Shown in pieces: positions 8,727 to 17,242 of a stretch of 64,000 bases of DNA (positions are counted from its first letter, which is position 1; each line of letters begins with the position of its first letter). Source of the DNA: Mycobacteroides saopaulense (GTDB lineage: Bacteria > Actinomycetota > Actinomycetes > Mycobacteriales > Mycobacteriaceae); NCBI RefSeq assembly GCF_001456355.1, contig NZ_CP010271.1, forward strand, positions 4,216,001-4,280,000, read 5' to 3'. The notes under the pieces are model-generated. The model saw nothing but the letters and a program-made list of their open reading frames with translations. It searched no databases and was not told the DNA's origin. The translations under genes and the position numbers were made by a program.

Positions 8727-9613
8727 TTCAAGTGACCGACGAGTTCACCATCGGTGCCGAACAGCTTGTCCTGCCATTCGTTCAACAGCGCGTTGGTATC
8801 GATGTCGTCGGGATGAAATCCCTTACGCATGAACGGCTTCATATCGCGGTAGATTCCCCGGAACAGCGGTCCGCGCACCATGGCGACAGTCTCACGCAGC
8901 AGCCTCAATGGTTGGCGCCGGCCGACCGGGTCGGTGGTCACGACAGAGATCCAGGAGGCCAACGTGATGGCCGGGACCGCAATCGTGGAGAGGAACCGCA
9001 TCATGCGGATGCGGAGCTCTTCCGACGCGCCGATTTCTCTGTAAACGTCGAAGGCCACCGACTTGTGTTCGAGCTCTTCCAGCGCATGCCAATTGAGCAT
9101 GTTCCGAATTTCAGGGTCCGACAACAACTTCTGGATGTCCGGCCTTCCCAAGACGTTCTCTGCGAACACCGCGGTGAAGTGTTCGGCCCCGACGGTGAAC
9201 GCCAGCAGCAGGTGCCGAATCCTGCGACACTGATCCGGGTCCGGGTACTGCTTGTCGAGGAACTTCTCCATGCGCTCGGTGCTCTGCAGGAAGTACTCGA
9301 ACCATGCCGTGGGGTAGCCCATCTCGGCCAGCTGCTCGTTGAGCTCGCGATGCTGCAGCCCGTGGGTCATCTCCTGGCCGATGAATCCCGCCACGCGCTT
9401 CTTGAGCTCGGGATCGGTGATCTTGTCGCGGTAGCGGCGCACCGAGCGGACGAAGATGTCCTCCCCCGGCGGGAAGATCGCCGACAAAAACGCCACGGTG
9501 TGGCTGAACACGATGTCGTCCTGCGCGAAATGCTTGGGCCCCGACGGGGTCTCGGTGAATCCGAACTGGATCCGCCGAGTCTTCGGGTAGCTCACCGGGG
9601 CAGTGACGGTCAT
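8723..9613 (-). CDS. PF10118-type 'metal-dependent hydrolase' with diiron ligand pattern
   Basis: A 296-residue protein of the family annotated as predicted metal-dependent hydrolase (PF10118). Counting from ATG 9613, candidate metal ligands are E51, E81-x-x-H84, E144 and E180-x-x-H183. This E, ExxH, E, ExxH order is the signature of ferritin-like diiron four-helix bundles, which argues for an oxidase or oxygenase at least as much as a hydrolase. The start is set where the conserved N-terminus (MTVTAPVS) begins; the open frame runs on upstream through the divergent operator and is unlikely to be coding. Coupled by ATGA to the P450 gene. Regulation: divergent MerR gene and a palindrome in the shared promoter. 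Confidence 0.8.
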   Translation of the reverse strand: MTVTAPVSYPKTRRIQFGFTETPSGPKHFAQDDIVFSHTVAFLSAIFPPGEDIFVRSVRRYRDKITDPELKKRVAGFIGQEMTHGLQHRELNEQLAEMGYPTAWFEYFLQSTERMEKFLDKQYPDPDQCRRIRHLLLAFTVGAEHFTAVFAENVLGRPDIQKLLSDPEIRNMLNWHALEELEHKSVAFDVYREIGASEELRIRMMRFLSTIAVPAITLASWISVVTTDPVGRRQPLRLLRETVAMVRGPLFRGIYRDMKPFMRKGFHPDDIDTNALLNEWQDKLFGTDGELVGHLK

Positions 9614-9650
9614 TACAATCCTCTCCGTTGACGTTCCATAGATAAACGTA

Positions 9651-9664
9651 ACGGAAATTTCCGT
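9651..9664. promoter_or_regulatory. Candidate MerR operator
   Basis: Perfect 14-bp palindrome ACGGAAATTTCCGT, flanked by direct copies of GTAACGGA, centred in the 79-nt region between the divergent MerR gene and the ferritin-like/P450 operon. MerR proteins bind dyads in such positions. Assignment by position and symmetry only. Confidence 0.55.
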
Positions 9665-9692
9665 AACGGACAATGGGGTAATCTTTTCCCTG

Positions 9693-10433
9693 ATGGACCT
9701 GACAATCGACCAGCTGGCGCAGCGGGTGGCCATGACGGCGCGCAACATCCGCGAGTGGCAGACGCTTGGACTAGTCCCCCCTCCCGAGAAGCGCGGACGC
9801 GTGGGGATCTACTCCGACGAGCACGTCGCGATCATCAACCACGTCAAGAACTTGAAATCTCAGGGCTTTCCGCTGGACGTCATTCGCCGGGTCATCGATT
9901 CCGGCAATGGCTCCGAGGACAGTGTCCGCAAGATGGTCGCCGAGGCCCTCAGCCCCTTCTCCACCGGCGAGCCGGTGGTCATGCCGCGCGCTGAGTTGAT
10001 CGCGCGCGTCGGCCAGGGCGCCGATGTCGCACTCGCAACCGTCGAGCTGGTCACCGACGTCGACGCGGCGACCGTCTCGATTCGCGATGCCGAGACTCTC
10101 GACGCGGTGGAGCTGTTGGTCGCCGCGGGCATGTCCCTGTCCCGCATCACCGAGACCCTGCGCGAGGTAGACAAGCTGCAGCATCAAATCGCGCAGCTGC
10201 TCCTCGGCGCCTACGTGACCGATGTGTGGCAGCCATTCGTCGAATCCGGTTACGCGTCGGAAGACTGGGAAAAGATCGCCGAAAATGCCTCGCAGGCAAA
10301 GCAACTGACCGTCACGCTGGCCTCGCGACTACTGGCTCGGGCGCTCGATGACACCGTCGATCCGATCCTGCTGCAACAGGCCAACGAGGCCGAGGCGGTG
10401 CTGGAACGCGACCGCCCCGCCTCGTCGGCCTGA
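9693..10433 (+). CDS. MerR family transcriptional regulator
   Basis: Regulator of 246 residues. The N-terminal winged helix is typical of MerR: LTIDQLAQRVAMTARNIREW, then GIYSDEHVAIINHVKNLKSQ and the FPLDVIRRVID helix (residues 3-70). The remaining 170 residues are helical with no cysteine-rich metal loop, so it more likely senses an organic ligand than a metal. Divergent from the PF10118/P450 operon with a perfect palindrome between them, so it probably controls that operon and itself. ATG 9693 is the first in-frame start before the conserved helix. Confidence 0.88.
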   Translation: MDLTIDQLAQRVAMTARNIREWQTLGLVPPPEKRGRVGIYSDEHVAIINHVKNLKSQGFPLDVIRRVIDSGNGSEDSVRKMVAEALSPFSTGEPVVMPRAELIARVGQGADVALATVELVTDVDAATVSIRDAETLDAVELLVAAGMSLSRITETLREVDKLQHQIAQLLLGAYVTDVWQPFVESGYASEDWEKIAENASQAKQLTVTLASRLLARALDDTVDPILLQQANEAEAVLERDRPASSA

Positions 10434-10435
10434 TC

Positions 10436-10798
10436 TCAGTCGACCTCGCCGCAGCCCCGGTCCAGGCCGCGCACTTCGATGGGGCACCACACCGCACGGG
10501 ATACCTCGGCCGCCCAGTGCTGAGCATCGGCCAGCGTCGGCACGTCGATGATGCTGAATCCACCGAGCTGTTCCTTGGTTTCCGTGTACGGCCCATCGGT
10601 GGCGGTGTGCCCGGAGGCGTTGGCGGTCACCACGGTGGCCGTATCGGCAGGCTGCAGTCCGGCCGCGAACAGCCACACCCCCGCCTCTTGCATGCGTCGG
10701 GTAACCGCCTGCACGTCGGCACCGATGGTTTCCAGCGCGGCTTCGTCGGGCTGAACCGAGCCGGGTGCGTAGACGATCGACAGTAGGTAGCGGCTCAT
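10436..10798 (-). CDS. DGPF/YCII-related protein, copy 2
   Basis: A 120-residue YCII-fold protein of the DGPF group. The signature ATDGPYTETKEQLGGFSIID is intact, with the YLLSIVY N-terminal strand. ATG 10798 is chosen because it matches the start of its neighbour (MKQYLLSV). It lies 1 nt after that neighbour's stop, and the two are clear paralogs from a tandem duplication. DGPF proteins are usual genomic partners of ECF42-type sigma factors; one such sigma is encoded 6 kb away (17243-18469), so they may be its targets or modulators. Biochemical activity unknown. Confidence 0.82.
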   Translation of the reverse strand: MSRYLLSIVYAPGSVQPDEAALETIGADVQAVTRRMQEAGVWLFAAGLQPADTATVVTANASGHTATDGPYTETKEQLGGFSIIDVPTLADAQHWAAEVSRAVWCPIEVRGLDRGCGEVD

Positions 10799-10799
10799 G

Positions 10800-11156
10800 T
10801 CAGGCCACCTCGTCCTGGAAGGGGCGCACCTCGACGGGCTCACGGCAGGCTGCCGATCCTTCGGCAGCCCACTTCAGGGCCTCGTCGAGGTCGGCGGCGT
10901 TGATGATCCAGAAACCGCCGAGGTGCTCCTTGGTCTCCAGGTACGGGCCGTCGGTGGCGGTGACCTTGCCGTCCACACTGCGGACCACCGTGGCGTCCGA
11001 CGGCTCGGTCAGCCCGTTGGCGAAGACCCAGACACCGGCTTCCTTCATCTTCTCGTTGACCGCGCCGGTATCGGCGTATAGCTGCTGCACGTCCTCGTCG
11101 CTCCAGTTGACCGCGTTGTCCGCGTAGCTGTGGACCGAAAGCAGGTACTGCTTCAT
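10800..11156 (-). CDS. DGPF/YCII-related protein, copy 1
   Basis: A 118-residue YCII-fold protein with the DGPF signature (TATDGPYLETKEHLGGFWII) and the MKQYLLSVH first strand. AGGAAAGGACGGCC upstream of ATG 11156 gives a good ribosome site. First gene of the tandem pair. It may be expressed from its own promoter, because a hairpin terminator with a T tract closes the upstream ligase gene at 11260-11276. Function unknown; association with ECF42 sigma factors is known for the family. Confidence 0.84.
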   Translation of the reverse strand: MKQYLLSVHSYADNAVNWSDEDVQQLYADTGAVNEKMKEAGVWVFANGLTEPSDATVVRSVDGKVTATDGPYLETKEHLGGFWIINAADLDEALKWAAEGSAACREPVEVRPFQDEVA

Positions 11157-11259
11157 GGCCGTCCTTTCCTATCCGTATCTGGTGTTCGGGCGCCCTATCG
11201 GCTTCCCTTCAACCTCACCACGAATAGACCTCTGCGGAATCGACAGCTCATCGGAAAAT

Positions 11260-11276
11260 CGGCGAAAAGATCGCCG
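11260..11276 (-). terminator. Intrinsic terminator after the acyl-AMP ligase gene
   Basis: On the minus strand CGGCGA-TCTTT-TCGCCG is followed by ATTTTCC, starting 7 nt beyond the ligase stop codon. A short, classic stem with a partial T tract. Confidence 0.65.
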
Positions 11277-11282
11277 AAGATC

Positions 11283-13118
11283 TCAGAGCTTGCCGTTGAG
11301 GTAGTTCTGGCGACAGGCCCGACGTGCGATCTTTCCGCTACTGGTCCGGGGGATTGCCCCCGCTTGCACAAGCTGGACGTCGGCGACGGGCAGCGTGTGC
11401 CGGCGAGAGACCGCGGCCCGGATCGCCTCCACGATGGGGGCGGGCTCGGCTCGCCCGGCCCCTGCAGCCCGCTCGGCCACGATGACCAACTTCTCTCCGG
11501 TGCCGTCCCCGGCATCGACATTCGCGGGCAGTTCGTTGGCGGGCACCGAGAAGGCCGCCACGAATCCGCGCCGCACGACCGGGGAAGCCTCTTCGACGGT
11601 GGCCTCGATGTCGTGCGGATAGTGGTTACGCCCGTCCACGATCACCAGATCTTTCACGCGGCCGGTGATGTACAGCTCGCCGTCCACATAGACGCCGAGA
11701 TCGCCCGTGCGGAACCAGGTTGCGCCCGGCTCGGTGCCGGCCGCGTGGCTGCCCGCCTCAAGGCGGGCCTGCAGCTTGTTACGGAAGGACAGATCTGTTT
11801 CCTCGATCCGTCCCCAGTACCCACGGCCGATGTTGTCGCCGTGCAACCAGATCTCGCCCACGCGCCCGTCGGGCAGCTCCGTCTCGTCGCCGGGGTTCAC
11901 GATGACCGCCCACTGGCTGCGGGCGATCTGTCCGCAGGACACCTGCGGCACCGCGTTCTCGTGAGCAGCATCCACATGGACCACATGTCCGCCACCGAGC
12001 TGCTCCCGATCCACGTAGATGACGGAAGCCTCCGCGGCAGGGGCGATGGAGGACACGAACAGCGTCGCCTCGGCCATGCCATAAGAAGGCTTGATCGCGT
12101 TGGACGGCAACCCAAATGGGACAAAGGCCTCGTTGAATTTGCGAATCGAGGCGATGCTGACCGGCTCGGACCCGTTGATCAGTCCGGCCACGTTACTCAG
12201 GTCCAGGGTCTCTCCGTCCTTGGGCAGGCCGCGCTCGGCAGCCAACTCGAAGGCGAAGTTCGGCGCCGCACCGAAGGTGCGGCCCAGATGGGTGGCGGCC
12301 GCGAGCTCTTTAATCCAGCGGCCGGGCCGGCGCACGAACGACATCGGGGACATGAGCGTCATCCGGCCGCCGCACAGCGGGAACATGAGCATCAGCAGGC
12401 CCATGTCGTGGTACAGCGGCAGCCAGCTCGCTCCCCGCACATCGACATCCAGACCAACCGAGATGATCATCTGCAGCACGTTGGTCATGACCGCCCGGTG
12501 AGTGATCTCGACACCGGCGGGCACCCGCGTCGAGCCGGAGGTGTACTGCAGGTAGGCGATGTCGTCGGTATCCGGCGTCACCTTCACGTATGTGGCACCC
12601 ACCGAATCCGGAACGCCGTCGACAGCCAGGACCCGGGGGCGGCGATCGCGCGGCAGCCTGCGGATGAAGCCGCCAACCGATTCAGCCGACCCCTCGTTGG
12701 TCAGCACGACCGTCGGTTGGGCGTCGGCAAGCACCGCGTCGAGCCGTTCGGCGTGCCCGGGAAGCTCCGGGGCAAACAGCGGCACGGCGATGTTCCCGGC
12801 CTCGATGGCCGCGAAGAAGCCGACCACGTAATCCAGGCCCTGCGGCGCCAGTATCGCGACCCGATCTCCCGGTTTGGTCACTTGCTGGAGCCTCGCCGCC
12901 ACCGCACGAGAACGCGTACGGAGCTGCGGCCAATTCATATCCACCGGTTCGCCATCGGGGTTGCTGCTGTAGTCCACGTAGCGGTAGGCGAAGGTGTCCT
13001 GCGGCCCGTCGACGGCGCACTCCAGATAATGGTTCACGGTATAGCCGTCCGGCAGCGATATAGCGCCCGTCTCGTCCAGGTACTCCTCGACCCGCAACCC
13101 CGACACCAGTGCCTTCAT
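11283..13118 (-). CDS. Fatty acyl-AMP ligase (FAAL, FadD family)
   Basis: Adenylating enzyme of 611 residues that would activate a fatty acid as acyl-AMP for loading onto a carrier protein. Motifs: P-loop-like YLQYTSGSTRVPAGV (A3), the LPLYHDMGL motif typical of FAAL enzymes, SYGMAEATLFVS (A5), WFRTGDLG (A7), GRVKDLVIVDGRNHYPHDIE (A8) and the terminal Lys in PRTSSGKIAR. Overall it looks like the FadD21/23/26 FAAL group rather than a CoA ligase. Such enzymes normally sit beside a polyketide synthase; none is present here, so the partner carrier must be elsewhere. It is divergent from two P450 genes across a 294-nt region with a 17-bp palindrome. Confidence 0.9.
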   Translation of the reverse strand: MKALVSGLRVEEYLDETGAISLPDGYTVNHYLECAVDGPQDTFAYRYVDYSSNPDGEPVDMNWPQLRTRSRAVAARLQQVTKPGDRVAILAPQGLDYVVGFFAAIEAGNIAVPLFAPELPGHAERLDAVLADAQPTVVLTNEGSAESVGGFIRRLPRDRRPRVLAVDGVPDSVGATYVKVTPDTDDIAYLQYTSGSTRVPAGVEITHRAVMTNVLQMIISVGLDVDVRGASWLPLYHDMGLLMLMFPLCGGRMTLMSPMSFVRRPGRWIKELAAATHLGRTFGAAPNFAFELAAERGLPKDGETLDLSNVAGLINGSEPVSIASIRKFNEAFVPFGLPSNAIKPSYGMAEATLFVSSIAPAAEASVIYVDREQLGGGHVVHVDAAHENAVPQVSCGQIARSQWAVIVNPGDETELPDGRVGEIWLHGDNIGRGYWGRIEETDLSFRNKLQARLEAGSHAAGTEPGATWFRTGDLGVYVDGELYITGRVKDLVIVDGRNHYPHDIEATVEEASPVVRRGFVAAFSVPANELPANVDAGDGTGEKLVIVAERAAGAGRAEPAPIVEAIRAAVSRRHTLPVADVQLVQAGAIPRTSSGKIARRACRQNYLNGKL

Positions 13119-13212
13119 TGCAACCTCCGCGTAGCCTCAACTACGACAGCCGGTCAACAAGCAGCAATGAATAAGCCATCACGCTTTTGCTACGGTCCCG
13201 ACCGAACGTAGA

Positions 13213-13229
13213 TGGTACGTGACGTACCA
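13213..13229. promoter_or_regulatory. 17-bp palindrome between FAAL and P450 genes
   Basis: Perfect dyad TGGTACGT-G-ACGTACCA, 95 nt upstream of the ligase start and 184 nt upstream of the first P450. It is the only strong symmetric site I see in this 294-nt region. Probable operator for a repressor controlling one or both directions; the regulator is not identifiable. Confidence 0.5.
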
Positions 13230-13412
13230 GATGCAAACGGTACTCGAAGTCTCAATAAGACGCCGCGTCTAGAAAGCCCTGAGAGCAAATTGTTCACTGT
13301 GCCCTTAGACACCTCGGTGAAGCGATGTGACGGGTGCGGCATTTTCGGCATTCCCTTCCCGCCGGACCGCTATTAGACTCGTGACAAATAGCATCCAGCG
13401 TCGGAGGCGAAT

Positions 13413-14753
13413 ATGCGGACCAGCGACCACATCAAGTACTGGTCACGGTGGGCCACCATGCACGGCGTCAGCCGCGTCGCGTTACTCACGCAGGTGAACA
13501 AGCTGCCGTTGGCCGCCTTCTTCCTCGGCCCCGACCGCGCCAACAATCACTATCGATACATCGAGCAGATCCGGGCAACCGGATCGGTCGCGCCCACCCG
13601 GGCGGGCGGCCTGGTCTTCACCGGGCTGGCGCTGACGCGCGAGGTCCTGCGCGATCACCGCTTCATCACCATGGCGCCGACGAACATGCCGTCGCCCATC
13701 CTGCCCGCAGCCTTCAGCCGCTGGGTCTACACGCGAACCGAGCCGGGCCTGCCCAATCCGGTCGAGCCACCCGCGATGCTTGCCGTCGATCCGCCCGAAC
13801 ACACCCGATTTCGAAAGCTGGTGTCCAAGGCCTTCACGCCGCGCGCGGTGAGCAGACTGGAGGACCGGGTCCGCGAGGTGACCGTCGAGCTACTCGACAA
13901 CCTGGAACGCGACGAACGCGCCGATCTACTGGGCGACTACGCCTCCCAACTGCCCGTGGCGATCATCGCCGAGATGCTGGGTGTCCCAAGGGCAGACGCC
14001 CCCTTCCTCCTGGAATGGGGTAACCACGGCGCGGCGCTCCTGGACATCGGCATGCCGTGGCCGGCATATCGAGACGCCACCAAGGCGCTCTCCGAGATCG
14101 ACTACTACTTCGATGCCCATCTGCTCCGGCTGCGCCGTGAGCTCGCCGCGGATCCCACCGTCGACGGCATCCTGGCCAGCATCGTGCGGGACGGCGATCT
14201 GGACGACCGCGAGCTCAAGGCCACCATGGCACTGCTACTCGGCGCAGGATTCGAAACGACGGTCAACCTCATCGGGAACGGCATCGTCGCCCTGCTGCGG
14301 CACCCCGAACAGCTTGCGTACCTACGGGAGAATCCGGAGGGCTGGCCCAACGCCGTCGAAGAGGTCCTGCGTTACGACTCCCCCGTGCAGGTCACCGGAC
14401 GAGTCGCCACCGAGACCGTCGAATTCGAAGGGCACACACTGCCTGCCGGCTCCATGGCCGTGCTGCTGCTCGGCGGAGCCAACCGCGACCCCGCCGTTTT
14501 CGATCGGCCCGACGTGTTCGACGTGACCCGTCCCAATGCCCGTGATCACGTGGCGTTCGGCAGCGGTATCCACGTCTGCCTCGGGGCGAGCCTGGCCCGG
14601 ATGGAAGGCGTCGTCGCACTGCAGTCCCTCTTCGAGCGCTTCCCCGAACTCACCTTGGCCGCCAATCCCACTCCGGGTAAGCACGTGAATCTGCACGGCT
14701 TCGGCAGTCTGCCGGTAAACCTCGGCCGTGCTCGGGTACGGGCCAGCAGCTAA
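13413..14753 (+). CDS. Cytochrome P450 (CYP140-like), tandem copy 1
   Basis: P450 of 446 residues. Canonical motifs: I-helix GAGFETTVN (E281, T282), ExxR at E317-R320, and heme loop FGSGIHVCLG (F382, Cys389). The N-terminal part (WATMHGVSR) recalls mycobacterial CYP140, a tentative resemblance from memory. GGAGG stands 5 nt before ATG 13413. The next gene is a close paralog starting 57 nt downstream, so the pair arose by tandem duplication. Its position opposite a fatty acyl-AMP ligase suggests oxidation of a lipid or acyl product. Confidence 0.92.
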   Translation: MRTSDHIKYWSRWATMHGVSRVALLTQVNKLPLAAFFLGPDRANNHYRYIEQIRATGSVAPTRAGGLVFTGLALTREVLRDHRFITMAPTNMPSPILPAAFSRWVYTRTEPGLPNPVEPPAMLAVDPPEHTRFRKLVSKAFTPRAVSRLEDRVREVTVELLDNLERDERADLLGDYASQLPVAIIAEMLGVPRADAPFLLEWGNHGAALLDIGMPWPAYRDATKALSEIDYYFDAHLLRLRRELAADPTVDGILASIVRDGDLDDRELKATMALLLGAGFETTVNLIGNGIVALLRHPEQLAYLRENPEGWPNAVEEVLRYDSPVQVTGRVATETVEFEGHTLPAGSMAVLLLGGANRDPAVFDRPDVFDVTRPNARDHVAFGSGIHVCLGASLARMEGVVALQSLFERFPELTLAANPTPGKHVNLHGFGSLPVNLGRARVRASS

Positions 14754-14810
14754 TCTCGATGTTGCTCGTGTCCATCCGGCATCGAGCGAGCCGACACGGG
14801 GATCGGATGG

Positions 14811-16100
14811 ATGCACGACCGGATCAAACAGCGCACGCATTGGGTGGTGACGCACGGCATGGCTCGCGCGTACCTGAAAAGGCTTGCCCGCAGAGGAGAA
14901 CCCGTCGCACAGCTGGGCATCGACACCGCCCACGCCGCGGATATCTACACGTTCATCGACAAAATCCGGGCACGCGGGCGGCTGTCGAAGTTCGGAGACG
15001 GCTGGTTCACGGCGGACGCCCAGATCGTTCGGACGATCTTCCGCGACAATCGGTTCGTCACCTTCAAGCCCGAACACCGATCATCCTCGCCGCTCATTCA
15101 GAGACTGGCCGCGTGGAGCGATCCCCAGCTGCTCAATCCCGCTGAGCCCCCGTCCATCCTGATCACCGATCCCCCGGACCACGGACGACTGCGACGTCTT
15201 GTCGCCGCTCCCTTCACCCCGCGCGCGATCGAAAGCCTGCGCGGCCGCATCCAAGACGTGACCAACGGCCACCTGGATGCGCTGCAGCAGTCTCAGAGTC
15301 CAGACCTGATAGCGGATTTCACCGCGAAGATCCCGATCGCCGTGATCGGCGAGATGATCGCCGTGCCGCCACAGGACTACTCGAGGCTGTATACGGTGAT
15401 GAACCGCGCCATCCAGCTGATTGCGACCACGGCACCCTCCTGGCGTGAGTATCAGGACGGCACGGCAGCTTTGCGTGAGATCAACGAGTATCTCGAGACG
15501 CATGTCACCCGGCTACGCCGGGAAGGAACCGAAAGCGAACTGGCCACAGCACTTCTCGGCAGCGATCTGAGCCATTTCGAACTCAAGATGTATTTCGCGG
15601 TGTTCCTGGGAGCGGGCTTCGTCACCACCACCCATCTGATGGGCAAGGCGATCGTCACGCTGCTGCGACACCCCGAACAGCTGGCGGCGCTACAGGCGGA
15701 TCCGAGTCTGTGGCCCAACGCCATCGAGGAACTCATGCGCTATGACACCTCGAATCAGTGGTCGGCCCGGGTGGCCACCGAAACCGTCGAGATCGAAGGC
15801 CACACCATCGAGGCAGGCCAGTCGGCGCTGCTCCTTCTCGGCGGGGCCAACCGCGACCCGGCGGCGTTCGAGAACCCCGACGTCTTCGATATCACCCGGC
15901 CCAACGCGCGCGAAAACATCACGCTGGGCACGGGGATCCACGTGTGTCTGGGCCAGGTGTTGGCGCGCGTCGAGTTACACACCGCACTGCAATCGCTCTT
16001 CGAGCGCTTCCCGCGGCTAGCCCTTGCCGGTGAACCGGAGTACTTCAGCGGCATGGGTATCCACGGGTTGCGACGACTTCCCGTCACACTGGGGGCTTAA
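14811..16100 (+). CDS. Cytochrome P450, tandem copy 2, with altered key residues
   Basis: P450 of 429 residues, paralog of the preceding gene. ExxR (E307-R310) and the heme Cys379 are intact, so heme binding is expected. Two normally conserved positions differ. The acidic residue of the I-helix acid-alcohol pair is Val271 (GFVTTTH, where copy 1 has GFETTVN). The Phe opening the heme loop is Leu372 (LGTGIHVCLG). The frame is undamaged and full length, so this is divergence, not decay. Proton delivery may be changed, pointing to peroxygenase-type or otherwise unusual chemistry, or to a weak enzyme. The stop overlaps the convergent lpqI stop at a shared TTAA. Confidence 0.9.
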   Translation: MHDRIKQRTHWVVTHGMARAYLKRLARRGEPVAQLGIDTAHAADIYTFIDKIRARGRLSKFGDGWFTADAQIVRTIFRDNRFVTFKPEHRSSSPLIQRLAAWSDPQLLNPAEPPSILITDPPDHGRLRRLVAAPFTPRAIESLRGRIQDVTNGHLDALQQSQSPDLIADFTAKIPIAVIGEMIAVPPQDYSRLYTVMNRAIQLIATTAPSWREYQDGTAALREINEYLETHVTRLRREGTESELATALLGSDLSHFELKMYFAVFLGAGFVTTTHLMGKAIVTLLRHPEQLAALQADPSLWPNAIEELMRYDTSNQWSARVATETVEIEGHTIEAGQSALLLLGGANRDPAAFENPDVFDITRPNARENITLGTGIHVCLGQVLARVELHTALQSLFERFPRLALAGEPEYFSGMGIHGLRRLPVTLGA

Positions 16101-17230
16101 CCGCAGGCAGGTACACCCTTGAACGCCAGTACCCGGCGCACCGAGGCGTTGATCGCATCGCCGTTCAGTTCGCCTGCGTTGTAGGCAGCTTCGAGACGAT
16201 CGAGAACCGCGCCGACTTTCTCGGTGCTCACCCACAGCGCCCAGTCGACGCCCGCTTTGATCGACTTGAGCACCGCTTCCTCGATCGGGAACCGGTCGGT
16301 GATCGCAGCCATCGAAGACAGATCGTCGGTGAAGACGACCCCTTCATAGGCCGGGGCCCCATATCCGGTTCCCTTGCGCAGCAAGTCAACCGCGGCCGGG
16401 CTCAGGCTGGACGGATCGTCACCGGTGAGTCCCGGCACCTGCATGTGGCCGATCATCACCGCGGCTCCGCTGGTAACCAGCGAGCGGTACGGCACCAAGT
16501 CGTTGTCCTTCAGCTGTTCCAGCGGCGGCGTCACCACACCGTTGGTGTGCGAGTCGCCCGACGCGTGGCCGTGGCCGGGGAAGTGCTTGACCACGGCGCG
16601 CACGCCGCCGGCCTGATACCCCCGCACCGCGGCCTCGGCGTATTCGGTGACCTTCTGCGGATCGCCGCTGTACGAGCGGTCTCCGATCGCACCATCGGGA
16701 TCGCCATCGGTCACATCGGCGTCGGGCGCGAAGTCGATGGTGATTCCCAGCTCCTTCATCTTCTGGGCACGTTCCTGGCTGAGTGCCTGCACCTGCTCCG
16801 GCGTCTGGGTAGTGGCCAGCTCCCGGGCAGAGGGCGCCGGGCCGATGAGGTCCTTGAGACGCGATACCCGGCCGCCCTCCTCGTCAACGCTCACCGCAGC
16901 CGGGATCGGGCCCGCGGTGACGACATCATGCAGGGAGCCGTCGGTCAGCATCTCCTTCTTGGTCCAGCTGCCGACGAAGATGCCGCCGACGTGGTGGTCA
17001 CGGACCAGCGCACGGGCGTCGTCGGCGTCCTTGACGCCCACCATGAGCAGCTGCGCCAACCGGTCGCGGGTGCTCAAACAAGCCAGATCGGCGGCGGGTG
17101 CGGCCGTTGCCGGAGCCTGCGCCTTCGTCGAGGACGTGCTCTCCTTCGCGGGCTCCGAGGTATTGCCACCGCAGGCGGTAAGCGCCGCGACGACGAGACC
17201 GGTCAGTACTGTGCCCGCACGCATTCTCAT
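16097..17230 (-). CDS. lpqI: LpqI, lipoprotein beta-N-acetylglucosaminidase (GH3)
   Basis: NagZ-type glycoside hydrolase family 3 lipoprotein, 377 residues, ortholog of Rv0237. The signal peptide ends in the lipobox LTAC with Cys20. The catalytic region shows VSVDEEGGRVSRL, the KHFPGHGHASGDSH loop carrying the His/Asp pair typical of NagZ, and VVFTDDLSSM with the likely nucleophile Asp. Role: trimming N-acetylglucosamine from peptidoglycan fragments outside the membrane during wall turnover. It begins 12 nt after the ECF sigma gene on the same strand, so read-through is likely. MRMR at the start gives two possible ATGs (17230, 17224). Confidence 0.93.
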   Translation of the reverse strand: MRMRAGTVLTGLVVAALTACGGNTSEPAKESTSSTKAQAPATAAPAADLACLSTRDRLAQLLMVGVKDADDARALVRDHHVGGIFVGSWTKKEMLTDGSLHDVVTAGPIPAAVSVDEEGGRVSRLKDLIGPAPSARELATTQTPEQVQALSQERAQKMKELGITIDFAPDADVTDGDPDGAIGDRSYSGDPQKVTEYAEAAVRGYQAGGVRAVVKHFPGHGHASGDSHTNGVVTPPLEQLKDNDLVPYRSLVTSGAAVMIGHMQVPGLTGDDPSSLSPAAVDLLRKGTGYGAPAYEGVVFTDDLSSMAAITDRFPIEEAVLKSIKAGVDWALWVSTEKVGAVLDRLEAAYNAGELNGDAINASVRRVLAFKGVPACG

Positions 17231-17242
17231 GAGGCCATGGTG

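Noticed and set aside
11130..13211. A 693-codon plus-strand open frame opposite the acyl-AMP ligase
   Set aside because: No motifs and low-complexity shadow composition; the minus-strand ligase has complete adenylation motifs.
13119..13412. Small gene in the 294-nt gap between ligase and P450
   Set aside because: No open frame with ribosome site and coding-like composition; only a palindrome and AT-rich promoter-like patches.
14811..16100. P450 pseudogene
   Set aside because: Key residues differ, but the frame is intact, length is normal, and heme Cys and ExxR are kept.
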